The translations under genes and the position numbers were made by a program. Under the pieces are notes generated by a model. It was not told the DNA's origin. It worked only from the letters and a program-made list of their open reading frames with translations, and made no database searches. Shown piece by piece: positions 44,401 to 51,973 of a DNA stretch of 64,000 nt (positions are counted from its first letter, which is position 1; each line of letters opens with the position of its first letter). The DNA is taken from assembly GCA_013822735.1 (NCBI GenBank), contig PNKZ01000015.1, positions 62,001 through 126,000 on the forward strand. The letters run 5' to 3'. Source of the DNA: Pirellula sp. (GTDB lineage Bacteria > Planctomycetota > Planctomycetia > Pirellulales > PNKZ01).

Positions 44401-46614
44401 CTTGATGCCGCGGAACTGGCGTTCATCACGGCCAAGACGCTCCGCATCGGCGACAATCTCGCCGGCGACCTGCACTTGAGCGCCCCCGTTTCGGTCGTGC
44501 CCGGCGTTATGAATCTGCATCTCATGACCGGCGGAGGAGTCTCCGGCGCAGGCGCCATCACGGCGACGAATCTCGCCGTCGAAGCGTTCGGCGACGTCCG
44601 TCTCGACAACGCCAACGACGTCGTTCTGCTCGCCATTCACACCGGCGTCGGCAACGACATTTCCTATCGCGACACGAACGATTTCAGGCTCGACGACGTC
44701 GACGGCGTCGGCGGCATCGAAGCTCCGACGGGCAACGTCACTCTCGAAACTCCCACGTTGATGACGCAAGGATTCTTCGGCAGCATCGTCGCCGGCGGAC
44801 TGCAACTGCTTGGCGGCTCGGCCCAACTCGGCCTCATGACGAACGACGTCGACATCCTATCCGCCGATCTCGATGGCGCGCTGAACTTTGGCGACACTGA
44901 CGATCTCGAAGTCGGTACGGTGCAAACGTTCGGCCCCGCGACCTCCGGTATTACGACGACGAACGACGCCGTTTACCTCGCGTCCGGTCAAAACCTCTCC
45001 TTAAACGATTCCATCGTAGTCGGAGCGGCGCAGGTCAACCTGCGGTCCGATTTCGGCGCGATCGACAGCATCGGCGCGGCGTCGGTAAAGATCGAAGCCT
45101 CAATCCTTGGCTTATGGGCCGCTCAGGGAATCGGCGTCACGCAGGCCCTGAAGACCGACGTCGCGACGCTCGCTGCCTCGAACGCTCTCTTTTCTCCGCC
45201 GAAGACGAGCGGAATCCGCATCGACGATGTCTCCGGCGGACTGCTCACCCTGGGCACGGTCACCGATCCTGTACTCGGTCCGTTCTTCGACACGAGCGGG
45301 CTATTTAATCTCGGCCTGGGGGGCACCGTGCTTACCCATGTCGGCGAACTCATTGTCAATCAACTCGTCTACGACGCCGGCGGCGGCATCACCCTCTCGA
45401 CCACGGCCAACGGCGGCAACGACGATAATCTCATCGTCAACGCTCCTGTTATCCTCGGGTCGGACGGAAACGGCGACATCACGTTCACAGCCGGAACGGA
45501 TCTGCTCGTCAACAACACGGGCGTTTTTGACGACGTGCGCAACTTCGGCGCCGGCAGCATCGTCGGCGCCGCCGGTCGCGACGTCGTACTCGGCCCCGAC
45601 GTTCGCATTCGTAGCCTCACCGGCGCCATCGTCGGCATTCCGCCGCTCTTGGAGAACGTCTCGGCGCCGCAAATCGCCAACACGGGCGACGGCTCGGTGA
45701 CGTTCGACTTCGGCCGGAACGACGAGTTTCACTTCACGGTCGTCGTCGACTGGGCCGACGGCGTCGTCGACACGATCGAATTGAACCAACCCGCTCGCGC
45801 GACGGCGACCGCCTTCCATACCTACACGGGCAATCCCAATACGGTCGACCCCGCAGCACCGATCCCGGTCACGCTTGTCCTGCGAAGTGATGCGCTGATT
45901 CGCTTTACGGGCTACGAAACTACAACGTCGCAAATCCTGCTCACGTTTCCGGGCGACGGTGTGAAGAACGTGCGAATTGACACGACCATAAAGGTGCGGC
46001 ATCTCACGGCCGAACCGCCCCAACGTATCACCGCTACGTCGCAACAATCCGCGCCGGTGCAGATCCAATCCAACGTCTACAACTCCGGCGGTGCCGCGCT
46101 GCAATCTTCGGAGACCGCGGCCCGCGTTGTGATCCTCCGCGAAGTGCTTCCCGACGGCCGAGAAGGGAGCGCCGTGCGATTCCCGCAAACGGCGCTCGAC
46201 GACCTCCCCGCGCTCTTTAAAAAGCTTCGCAACGGCCGCTACCGCGTTTATCTCTTCGAACCGGAGACGCAGACGTTGCGCACCGTGCTCGAGGTCGACG
46301 TGCGCGAAGGGAAACCCGCCGTGCCGGCTGCCGGCGGCGACACGGAAGCCGACCCTGCCGACGGCGCATATGTCTCGCCCCCCGCAGGCGACGACTTTGA
46401 CTCCGACCCGCCGGGAGGATCACAGTCCGCGGACGCGGCGCAGCAGTCGACTTCGCACGCCGCCGCCCTTTCCGCAGCAACCGCGGGCATCGGCCTTGCA
46501 TTGGCCGCGAGCGACGAATCGTGGAGCCGCCGCGTCGATGCGGCGCTCTCGCAGTTTCGCAAGTTCTCGCGCCTCCGCCCGCTGCCGACTCCGCGCCGTA
46601 AACTTCCCCGCTAA
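35485..46614 (+). CDS. Giant repeat-rich surface protein (cadherin-like, LamG and filamentous-type repeats)
   Basis: A 3709-residue predicted cell-surface protein. The N-terminus has no standard hydrophobic signal, but a basic segment and RRLEERRVLSV resembling the planctomycete LEPR-XLL export motif. Residues about 48-145 are cadherin-like. About 359-615 and 780-1005 are two copies of a 230-residue module with DFVIYES and a VQVH strand. About 1434-1653, 1685-1908 and 1938-2182 are LamG/concanavalin-like domains, the first two near-duplicates. About 2189-2322 resemble a CBM9-like domain. About 2450-3385 contain short Thr/Gly/Asp/Ala repeats like filamentous haemagglutinin. A Pro/Asp/Gly stretch, then an Ala-rich segment and basic tail end the protein. 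Binding of glycans or surfaces is likely. A kinase gene follows after 18 bases. Confidence 0.85.
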   Translation: MRQTLVTWLSGLIRPTPSRAARRRRRSLTPSLQIRRLEERRVLSVDVVDGQSLTIAENSKADTVVGTVAAANDPPAEPLTYSITAGNDSNAFLINPVSGEIRVADGSLLDFETHPTWELTVEAHANGDPTQRDSSVVTISLTDVSGPATANFTGNATLGASGNQLTLTSGGATLWTAGREDVTSLTILGSSAADHLVIDFTGGNPIPAGGIHYDGLDQPGGTVDSLELVGTFDHADYRYDDGHNGGIVVTQGVATGAIEYRNLEPLVNTGSAANIVFTLGAAADHVVLEEVTPGTLRLRSTDAVPTFETTTFTAPTTSLTLRTGDGNDTITVSPLTGSFSLTIDGEGDSNTLIVDQADAAVAAPTFTFAGFEFLQTASPDHAEALSGALDGGRGVVVTSPTGSLLSITGFPESTAGFDPALSLGRLLNPAIVAGTLGVNLPSSNVGTAVRSGVVVSWTGGQTLSDQAGDDFVIYESSSSTDGPDAAMVQVHIAGAGGGWTKWRYETADSRAPYGGVGTAGAFATAFDLADFGLTAGQSIDQIRYVNMTAADRMEGPGYERVTGDGVLVASGFVIPDDNGLTSNVLPDPGSFASFAYFGNATFDPDPLYFGALHPLATSGNSHNSDVIAVTTSTISTTRNGTAAPLINYSSISELDVNTRGGVDSVTIDVAAGLPATIRVDGGSPTSQDSLMVRGTTGAQSFALSGDAITTSATTIRVAGIESTTIDISMAGSGDTVAVDRSFALSGNAPKLQIVGGGTTDNDQLSVDTEYPTSSPAAAQNFTFGGVKFNQSSTPNQLSELGIGTLDGGYGAVITTRPLNSGSTPTFVPSPDVVTDVFNPSLSLGALWDHASATTPRYVSLPDGSNNGTGARGGIAISWDKGRSLTNVAGADFVIYESGDAGADAFMVQVHDADTGVWSQWVYHKASAPTAGVYATSFDLAADFGVAGSVDAIRIANLTAADRVVNASGEGTVVVGGGPGTFAPLDSTNTPFGAGGFDPDLLYFGVVPSLGNVTSRNDVVNVDANSVDVDGFMAVNYAGLKGLTVDTGGGADSIRATPSTDTAYTIQGDTPGISVNPGDRLVLDLSGVTAPVFTSTGIGAGTLASGNRAGISVTGIDSLGATAQMNVVVSEAANSVAGNTDAFNVSRNGASDEISVNGQLVLRVDREAVANLRVSGSDAADDQLTIDYSGGTPVPAGNITFAAGSGGTDLLRTTGGTVTTVTQTYANLTDGNTAIDADLVNYTGLESITDDLTATNRNFVYLATNNAINLGDDVSAAGRSQIVGDHGATTRFQNPTSALSLDAGPGDDVITLARLDTAFSASVTIRGGAGNDDIALDDNGRATVGGTVDWIKFPLAIDGGGQDEDRLTIDDTGSTRDKTYSVSNVQIGGAGVPAGAAVAVPGVVPNVNGTIDGTEWDQVPVAFDSGARPASGSQSILHFNFAANGGNTTADSTGNNNTGVLVEPPGPQFRVSQGRFGGALDFDGVDDFAWFQDAAFDVGARGTLSFWVQMDNVSGRNQFFEGPGNAGLEFQYRPDTGGQFYGRTTDIGGDAVIRAGGDASALGIWTNIQYVWDFSGLPGDTTAKMRIYVNGVESAYRAGTTPTDLTWAAVVNTVNGMMNVGRDPGDAARMFDGRMDDVAWFNSVLTAAERNAIRTVGVEVAQADTAGANASGRLNATAVAGGKLVAYWNLDDAPGTTNVAGDGGTSIVLHTTPPLAQFVAGGKFGGALDFDGLDSYATFQDPTFNVGERGTLSFWVQMDNVGRRNQFFEGPGNSGMEFQYRNSGNGQFYGRTQDNGDFVIRSGPDNGVAGVWTNIQYVWDFSGLPGDTSAKMRIYVNGVESSYLSNANPANSFTPQDLNWTAITNTVNGVMNVGRDPGDVTRAFDGRMDDIAWFNTVLTAAERNAIRAVGVEAAQGDTAGANASGRLNATAVAGGNLIAYWNLNDAPGTKIVPGDGGTSIVLKIGPQTEGAEFIAAGGPTLPSGGAPLNAVYFDGNKDFIRTSDSASLDFNKSQGSISFWVRPDQLTVDNSAANGYIALAEDSSQQIFVGISRQQDAGAAFGNADFFGRIVFSPFENTPASNQNIVVSNTRLTVGQWTQVTVTWDYATLSASIYINGALDSTVVNKTSNPAIWTQAAGNTGDWLFGADGKTQGHGLLGAMADIAVYGNTLRASEVQSLYQTGATDSGSFDLAGARGRFSWDANYVYGLIESYPAGPGTANGPFDNLELDLYINNGATLAARLDASVLVPVNNIAGSTVAPSGSDVQLYEFRIPISAINDGVKAFDPASGDFLRYHLRTIDGEVAGSGFDTRDTTLGWIVEPPITSDNLRRMDFAKSENFFGVGGRLNYTNFAHLTLNAGSGIDALTVVDSQIAPAATNPTRTFTLNTGGGADVVTIDSVDSAFRAAVSIDGEAGTDVVTINAPLALGSALSTGNLTVTAETIAMNAAVDTTAGTVGNVTFHVGGTLTIADTANITAGGDVLIDGTGATSTAGDITTFGDKITVATPATLTGDVTLTTSNGNVLFSGASPSVKGDYLLTIDAGNGDVTFNGAVGVHAAPTHLSGIDVTAGSLWFKSTVDVDDQGIDIDVTGTVRFDGAVTTTAGGTMTVTNGGILTINDAANLDLDGAFTQDGVGATDLFANITTTNDNIAFHAPLRLQDDVTFTTAGGDVGFQGATATINGTHQLNVNAFGGDVLFDGAIGAVAGGTRVGGILITSSGNVDFAAPASLASGGLDITASGAVNFNAAVDTTSGGTATIKNGGLLTIVDAADFTLDGAFAQTGVGQTSLAGDISTTNDAVSFNAGVTIATNAAGAVVIDTGTTGGNVTFNSTLDSTTAGIEDLRLNAIGHDVVFNGLVGGVKALGEITIDAARNLSINTGLTAVSLANAAGTGQTSFSGATHFTQDTSGTALTLNTPTIVSTASVTSDGGTFFITTDNLSIGAAFSVTSDGEINVVERTAGRDLELGGNTAGRLALDAAELAFITAKTLRIGDNLAGDLHLSAPVSVVPGVMNLHLMTGGGVSGAGAITATNLAVEAFGDVRLDNANDVVLLAIHTGVGNDISYRDTNDFRLDDVDGVGGIEAPTGNVTLETPTLMTQGFFGSIVAGGLQLLGGSAQLGLMTNDVDILSADLDGALNFGDTDDLEVGTVQTFGPATSGITTTNDAVYLASGQNLSLNDSIVVGAAQVNLRSDFGAIDSIGAASVKIEASILGLWAAQGIGVTQALKTDVATLAASNALFSPPKTSGIRIDDVSGGLLTLGTVTDPVLGPFFDTSGLFNLGLGGTVLTHVGELIVNQLVYDAGGGITLSTTANGGNDDNLIVNAPVILGSDGNGDITFTAGTDLLVNNTGVFDDVRNFGAGSIVGAAGRDVVLGPDVRIRSLTGAIVGIPPLLENVSAPQIANTGDGSVTFDFGRNDEFHFTVVVDWADGVVDTIELNQPARATATAFHTYTGNPNTVDPAAPIPVTLVLRSDALIRFTGYETTTSQILLTFPGDGVKNVRIDTTIKVRHLTAEPPQRITATSQQSAPVQIQSNVYNSGGAALQSSETAARVVILREVLPDGREGSAVRFPQTALDDLPALFKKLRNGRYRVYLFEPETQTLRTVLEVDVREGKPAVPAAGGDTEADPADGAYVSPPAGDDFDSDPPGGSQSADAAQQSTSHAAALSAATAGIGLALAASDESWSRRVDAALSQFRKFSRLRPLPTPRRKLPR
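36560..38500 (+). repeat. Duplicated 230-residue module inside the giant gene
   Basis: Two diverged copies occupy about 36560-37330 and 37824-38500. Shared landmarks are an opening FTFxGxxF strand, ALDGGxGxxxT or TLDGGYGAVIT, a central DFVIYES, MVQVH, a YATSFDL or FATAFDLADFG segment, a TAADR motif and a closing FDPDxLYFG. Boundaries are approximate. The similarity is at protein level; I cannot name the module. Confidence 0.7.
39785..41208 (+). repeat. Tandem duplication of LamG domain
   Basis: Two LamG domains at 39785-40443 and 40537-41208 are nearly identical in long stretches, for example RGTLSFWVQMDNV, NQFFEGPGN, TNIQYVWDFSGLPGD and FDGRMDD. The joining segment AGANASGRLNATAVAGG also repeats at the second end. 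The high nucleotide similarity suggests a recent duplication. A third, less similar LamG follows. Confidence 0.82.
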
Positions 46615-46632
46615 ACATCGCTTGAAAGCTCT

Positions 46633-49600
46633 ATGATCCTCTGTCCCGCTTGCAACCAAACTTCGACCGTCGCCGATCAAGCGACAGGCCGCTGCGCGCA
46701 TTGCGGGGCCGCTCTACCCGTCGAAAAGCCCGGTACCGTGGCCGACGTGCGGATTGATCAAACGTGCGAGTTCGACTCCATCGACCCGGCTGTTGCCGCC
46801 GAGGCTCCTTTAGAACCCAAGTCCGGCACCGTTCACGAGGTCCACGGTCTGCAGACCGCCGAATTCGACGCGGTATTTCTCGACGATGCCCCGAAATCGC
46901 CGCCGGTCGCGGCGCCGTCCGAAGCGCCGAGTGAACCGAAGTCCGGCACCGTGCACGAGGTACACGGTTTGCAGACGGCCGAATTCGACGCCGTGTTTCT
47001 CGACGACGCCCCTTCGTCGCCACCATCCGCCGCCAAGACCGATGCGCCGCCGGAATCGAAACCCGGCACCGTGCATGACGTGCACGGATTGCAAACCGCT
47101 GAGTTCGGAACGCTCTTCGGAGAAGAAGGGGCCGACAGCTCGGCGTCGTCGAGCGGCACGCCGGCATCGTTACCTCCGCTGCCGCCTAAGCCCCCGTCGG
47201 TCGTCGGCCGCCGTACGGTCGACAACGCGAACATTGCACAGACTTACGATTCCGACGAAATCGGCTCGAGCCTCGTCGAACAACTTTCCATGGCCTGGGG
47301 CGGCGAGATCGAAGACGGGCCGAGCCCGCACGTCACGATCAAAGGAAAAGAAGTCACTCGCACGCGCAGCGATCAAACGCTCGTCATCAATTCCCGCGCC
47401 GTGCGCGATTCCGCCAAACCGCTGGCGCCCAATACGAAAACGCCGGCGACCTTGGCCGACTATGAGCTGTTGAGCCTGCTCGGCGAAGGAGGCATGGGCG
47501 TCGTCTACACGGCTCGCCAAGCCTCGATCGACCGGACCGTCGCGGTGAAGATGCTCAAGCCGGGGCACTCCAAAAACCGCGACCTGCAACAGAAGTTTCT
47601 CGCGGAAGCGGTCGTCACGGGCGATCTCGACCATCCGAACATCGTACCGATGTACGATCTCGGCAAGAACGAATCGGGCGACCTGTTCTATGCGATGAAG
47701 CGCGTGCAAGGCACCCCTTGGAACAAGGCGATTGCCGCCAAGTCGCAGTCGGAGAACGTCGAAATTCTGCTAAAGGCGGCGGATGCCGTGGCCTTCGCGC
47801 ACTCGCGCGGCGTGATCCACCGGGATCTGAAGCCGGAAAACATCATGCTAGGCGAGTTCGGCGAAGTGCTCGTTATGGATTGGGGACTCGCCTATTCGAC
47901 TGCGGCATTCCGTAAGTCGGCAAGCATCACGCAGTCGTCGAGCATGGGAGGCAGCCCCGCCTACATGGCTCCGGAAATGGCGACCGGCCCTATCGATCGC
48001 GTGACCTTTTCGAGCGACATCTACCTCCTCGGCGCGATTCTCTACGAGATCCTTACCGGACGCCCGCCGCATTCCGGCGGTAACGTGACGAAATGCCTCA
48101 TGGCGGCGGCGCGGAACGACATCGTGCCGACCGACAAAACCGGCGAGTTGGTCGATGTGGCTCGCCGCGCCATGGCCACGCATCCGATCGACCGCTATCG
48201 CACCGTCGCCGCGTTCCAGGCGGCGATTCGCGAGTGTCTCGCGCATTCCGAAAGCTTATCGCTCGCGCATCGCGCCGAACAAGAACTCGCCAAAGCCCGC
48301 GACATCGGCGACTATCAGAACTACTCGCGCGCGCTGTTCGGGTACGAAGAAGCCTACGCGCTTTGGAACGAGAACGAACGCGCCCAAATCGGCATTCGCA
48401 CCGCCCGACTCGCCTATGCTTCGGCGGCGTACGAGAAGGGAGACTTCGAACTCGCCGCCGGCTTGCTCGACCGCACCCTTCCCGAACATGTGGCCCTCGG
48501 CGACCAAATTCGCAAAGGCCAGGAAGAGCGCGAAGCCCGCAAAGTACGCTTGCGCCGGGCTAAGCGATTCGTCGCCGGTCTCGCTGCCGCGGTGTTCGTC
48601 ATCGCGGGCGTCGCCTATTTCGGCATTCGAGCACAGCGCGACCGCGCACGCGACGCCGAGCATCAAGCCCTCGTCGAGGCGGAAAATGCTCGCATCGCCG
48701 AAGGACGCGCGGTCGTCGAAGCGGCAAATGCGCGCACCGCCGAGGGTAAAGCCGTCGTCGAAGCTGAAAATGCGCGTAAGGCGGAGAGCCGCGCCGTCGT
48801 AGAAGCTGAAAATGCTCGTAAAGCCGAAAGCCGCGCGGTCGTCGAAGCTGAAAATGCTCGCACCGCCGAAGGCAAGGCCAACGTCGCCCGCGACGAAGCG
48901 GTAAAATCGAAAGCCGCCGAAGAGTACGCGGCTTACGGCGCTCGCATCGGGCTGGCGGCGGCCCGTATTGAAGAGAACGCTTTTGCCAGCGCAGCGGAGC
49001 TTCTCGAAACCTGCCCGCCGGAGCTGCGCGACTGGGAATGGGGACGGCTCAAGTATCTCTGCGATCGCAGCAAACTTACGGTCAAGACTAACGCACCTCT
49101 TAACGGGGTCGCCGTCGATCCGCAAAAGAACCGCGCAGCCGTCGGCGGCTGGAACGGCACGCTCCGCACCGTTGCTCTGAACGACGGCAAGCTCTCCGCT
49201 CCGTTACCCTACACCGGTATGATCAACGCCGTTGCGTTCGGTCCACAAGGCGGAGTCCTGGCCGTCGGAGGCGCCGATCCCAAGGCGTTCGTTGCCATCT
49301 ATGGTGATGCCGACGGTGACGGTGCAAAATCACGCGTATTTGCCGGCCATACAAAGCCGGTTCTCTCGCTCTCGTTCAACCGCGCCGGAGATCGCCTCGT
49401 CACCGGCTCGGCCGACGGCACGGCCCGGCTCTGGGATGTGGCTGCAGGCGCTGAACTGCGACTCCTCCGCGGTCACGCCTCGGGCGTGGAATCGGTCGCC
49501 TTCTCGCCTGACGAGCAAACGATCGTCACTGCGGGGGCCGACGGCACCGCCATCGTTTGGCCGCTCGCCGAGAACAATGCGGCGGATGCCGTCACCGAAG

Positions 49601-51876
49601 TGCGCGCGATGCTCGCCCATCGCGGTCCGGTGCATGCCGTGGCCTTTGCTCCGGACGGGCGCACGGTCGCTTCCGCAGGCGCCGACGAACGCGTGCTCTT
49701 GTGGCAAGCTGCGGACGTTCGGCCGTATCGCCTAGCCGAAGTGTTCGCCGAGAATCCGCCCGCGCCGCCGACAGTACGCGAATTCGTCGGCCACCGCGGG
49801 CCGGTACTGTCCGTCGCCTTTTCGCCCGACGGCACGCGGCTCGCCAGTTGCGGCGTCGACAACGCGGTGCTGGTTTGGGACGTCGTCGCCGGTAAGTTGC
49901 TGAAAACCATGCGCGGCCATGCAGGACAAGTCCGCGCCGTCCGGTTCCTTGCCGACAACCGCTCCCTGGTCTCCGTCGGTTACGACGGCCTGCTCAAGCT
50001 CTGGGACGTCGATGAATACAACGAATCGGTCGCCGTACGCCCGAGCGTTATTTCCGGCCATGCCGACGCGGTGCTGTCCGCGGACTTTGCTCCCGATGAA
50101 AAATCGATCGTCACGGCGAGCCGCGATCGAACGGCGCGCATCACGGCCGTATCCGCCTCCGACGCCCAACCGATCGGCGCTTCGGAAGTGCTCGCCGAAG
50201 GACACGAGTACCTAACGTCGTCGGCCGCCGTCACCCCCGACGGCCTTACGCTCGTCACTGCCGCCGTCGACGGCACGACGCGTATTTGGGATCTCCGTTC
50301 CGGCGTAGAACGAGCCATCCTTTCCGGCACCGGCCGCGCTGCCGTGTTGGCAGTCTCCGCCGACGGCCGCCTCGCGCTCACCGGCGACTCCGCCCGCGGC
50401 GCACAACTTTGGAACTTGGCTGATGGAGCGCTAGTTCGCACTCTCCCTTCCCATCGTACGGAAGTTTCGGCCGTGGCGATTTCCCCCGACGGCTCGATAC
50501 TTTGCACGGCGGAAGGGAGCGGACGCGTCAACGCCTATCGCACTGCCGACGGTACCTCGCTCTGGAGCGAACTGCGTCACTCGCGACGCATTACCGGCTT
50601 ACTTTTCACGTCCGACGGCAAGCAACTTCTCACGGCGTCGCTCGACAACACCGTGGGCCGCTTCCACGCCGCCGACGGCGCCGAACTCCGTCCGCTGATC
50701 TGGAAGCACCCCTCCGGCGTGACGTCGCTCGCCGCGATCGGCACGAAGCAAGCCGCCACGACATGCGAAGACGGCCGTGTGCGGCTTTGGACGATCGCCT
50801 CCGGCGATGAGCCCTACACGCTGACGCTTCCGGCAGCCAAATATGCGTCGACTTGTTGCACGCCCGACGGGCGATATCTCGCCGCCGTCGATCCGCAGAC
50901 ACGCCAAGTGCGGCTCTACGATGTGCAAGAAAAGAAAGAGCTGAGTGACCCGGGCAAACAAGCCGCCGCGGATCGAATCGTCGCTCCGTGGCTCGACGGA
51001 GCGACGCAAGACGCACTGATCTGGTCGGCCGTGTTTACGCCCGACGGCGCAAGCCTAGTTACGGTCGGCGGCAATGAAGCGCTACTATGGGACCGCGCAA
51101 CGGGAACGCGCCGCCAAACGTTTCGGCCGCACGGCGCGATCGCCGGCGTCGCATATTCCCCCGACGGCCGCGAGGTCGCCACCGCCGGCTGGGACGGCGC
51201 CGTAAAAATCTGGGATGTCGCCGCCGGTCGCGCAGTGCGAAAATTGCAAGGAAATCACACCGGCGCCGTGAACAGTATCGCCTACTCGCGCGACGGCCGC
51301 CGCCTGCTTACGGCCGGCAACGACCGCACGGCCCGTCTCTGGGACGCCGCGACCGGCAAGGAGCTCGCTTCGTTCGCGGGACACGCGCAGCGCGTACTTC
51401 ATGCATCGTTCGACTCCGACGGCAAACGCATCGTCACGGCGTCGGCCGACGGTACCGCGCGCATTTGGGACGTTGCAACCGGCACGTCCTTGTATGAACT
51501 CGTCGGTCACGGACGCGCCGTGCTCTCGGCCGAGTTCTCGCGCGACGGCAAACACGTCGTCACAGCAGGAGCCGACGATACGGCTCGCGTGTGGACTACC
51601 GCCGACGGCAAACTTCTGGAGACGCTGACCGGTCACACGGCTCCGGTCACGTCGGCGTCGTTCTCGGTCGACGGGCGTCGAGTGGTCACCGGTTCTCGCG
51701 ATTCCGGTGTGAAGCTTTGGGACGTGACCAACGCCAAAGAGCTCCTGTCGCTCAAGGGGCACACGTCCGAAGTGAACGTTGTTCGCTTTTCCCCGTCCGG
51801 AAGCACGATCCTCTCGGCCGGAGCCGACGGTACGGCGATTCTCTGGCCGACGGCTCCCTGGGAAGCGGCGAAATAG
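46633..51876 (+). CDS. Transmembrane Ser/Thr kinase with zinc ribbon, QT repeats and 21 WD40-like repeats
   Basis: A 1747-residue Hanks-type kinase. Residues 4-24 form a zinc ribbon (CPAC, CAHC). About 60-165 carry three copies of a 40-residue repeat. The kinase domain spans about 277-540: GEGGMGVVY (284-292), VAVK (K306), HRDLKPEN (D398) and DWG (D416, in place of DFG). A membrane helix lies at 646-665, then a coiled coil of five 14-residue repeats at 680-749. The C-terminal half (about 815-1747) is WD40-like; I count 21 blades, fitting three seven-bladed propellers. The kinase is cytoplasmic and the propellers are presumably outside. It is 18 bases after the giant gene, so it is probably co-transcribed. 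Its signal is unknown. Confidence 0.92.
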   Translation: MILCPACNQTSTVADQATGRCAHCGAALPVEKPGTVADVRIDQTCEFDSIDPAVAAEAPLEPKSGTVHEVHGLQTAEFDAVFLDDAPKSPPVAAPSEAPSEPKSGTVHEVHGLQTAEFDAVFLDDAPSSPPSAAKTDAPPESKPGTVHDVHGLQTAEFGTLFGEEGADSSASSSGTPASLPPLPPKPPSVVGRRTVDNANIAQTYDSDEIGSSLVEQLSMAWGGEIEDGPSPHVTIKGKEVTRTRSDQTLVINSRAVRDSAKPLAPNTKTPATLADYELLSLLGEGGMGVVYTARQASIDRTVAVKMLKPGHSKNRDLQQKFLAEAVVTGDLDHPNIVPMYDLGKNESGDLFYAMKRVQGTPWNKAIAAKSQSENVEILLKAADAVAFAHSRGVIHRDLKPENIMLGEFGEVLVMDWGLAYSTAAFRKSASITQSSSMGGSPAYMAPEMATGPIDRVTFSSDIYLLGAILYEILTGRPPHSGGNVTKCLMAAARNDIVPTDKTGELVDVARRAMATHPIDRYRTVAAFQAAIRECLAHSESLSLAHRAEQELAKARDIGDYQNYSRALFGYEEAYALWNENERAQIGIRTARLAYASAAYEKGDFELAAGLLDRTLPEHVALGDQIRKGQEEREARKVRLRRAKRFVAGLAAAVFVIAGVAYFGIRAQRDRARDAEHQALVEAENARIAEGRAVVEAANARTAEGKAVVEAENARKAESRAVVEAENARKAESRAVVEAENARTAEGKANVARDEAVKSKAAEEYAAYGARIGLAAARIEENAFASAAELLETCPPELRDWEWGRLKYLCDRSKLTVKTNAPLNGVAVDPQKNRAAVGGWNGTLRTVALNDGKLSAPLPYTGMINAVAFGPQGGVLAVGGADPKAFVAIYGDADGDGAKSRVFAGHTKPVLSLSFNRAGDRLVTGSADGTARLWDVAAGAELRLLRGHASGVESVAFSPDEQTIVTAGADGTAIVWPLAENNAADAVTEVRAMLAHRGPVHAVAFAPDGRTVASAGADERVLLWQAADVRPYRLAEVFAENPPAPPTVREFVGHRGPVLSVAFSPDGTRLASCGVDNAVLVWDVVAGKLLKTMRGHAGQVRAVRFLADNRSLVSVGYDGLLKLWDVDEYNESVAVRPSVISGHADAVLSADFAPDEKSIVTASRDRTARITAVSASDAQPIGASEVLAEGHEYLTSSAAVTPDGLTLVTAAVDGTTRIWDLRSGVERAILSGTGRAAVLAVSADGRLALTGDSARGAQLWNLADGALVRTLPSHRTEVSAVAISPDGSILCTAEGSGRVNAYRTADGTSLWSELRHSRRITGLLFTSDGKQLLTASLDNTVGRFHAADGAELRPLIWKHPSGVTSLAAIGTKQAATTCEDGRVRLWTIASGDEPYTLTLPAAKYASTCCTPDGRYLAAVDPQTRQVRLYDVQEKKELSDPGKQAAADRIVAPWLDGATQDALIWSAVFTPDGASLVTVGGNEALLWDRATGTRRQTFRPHGAIAGVAYSPDGREVATAGWDGAVKIWDVAAGRAVRKLQGNHTGAVNSIAYSRDGRRLLTAGNDRTARLWDAATGKELASFAGHAQRVLHASFDSDGKRIVTASADGTARIWDVATGTSLYELVGHGRAVLSAEFSRDGKHVVTAGADDTARVWTTADGKLLETLTGHTAPVTSASFSVDGRRVVTGSRDSGVKLWDVTNAKELLSLKGHTSEVNVVRFSPSGSTILSAGADGTAILWPTAPWEAAK
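46816..47130 (+). repeat. Three tandem 120-bp repeats in the kinase N-terminus
   Basis: Units start at 46816, 46936 and 47056, a period of exactly 120 bases (40 codons). The core reads SGTVHEVHGLQTAEFDA in units one and two, and PGTVHDVHGLQTAEF in unit three. Weaker echoes carrying the xQT motif lie before (RIDQTCEF) and after (NIAQTYDS, RSDQTLVI). The conserved Thr after Gln could be a phosphosite, which is inference. Confidence 0.85.
48670..48879 (+). repeat. Five 42-bp repeats coding for a coiled coil
   Basis: Five units of exactly 42 bases encode a 14-residue repeat such as VVEAENARKAESRA or LVEAENARIAEGRA. Fourteen residues are two heptads, so the stretch should be a regular coiled coil just outside the membrane helix. 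The number of units could vary by slippage. Confidence 0.9.
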
Positions 51877-51895
51877 CGTCTCCCCTTCGCTTCCA

Positions 51896-51922
51896 GGAAC
51901 AACTGCCGGTTCCCGGTGTTCC
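51896..51922 (+). terminator. Possible terminator after the kinase gene
   Basis: GGAACA (51896-51901) pairs with TGTTCC (51917-51922), and an inner CCGG/CCGG stem with loop TTC lengthens it across a four-base bulge. It lies 20 bases past the kinase stop. There is no U-tract, so confidence is low. Confidence 0.32.
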
Positions 51923-51973
51923 ATCCGGTGTGCGTTCGCGATTCCTGCCGCCGCACCCCTTCGGAGCACCTAC

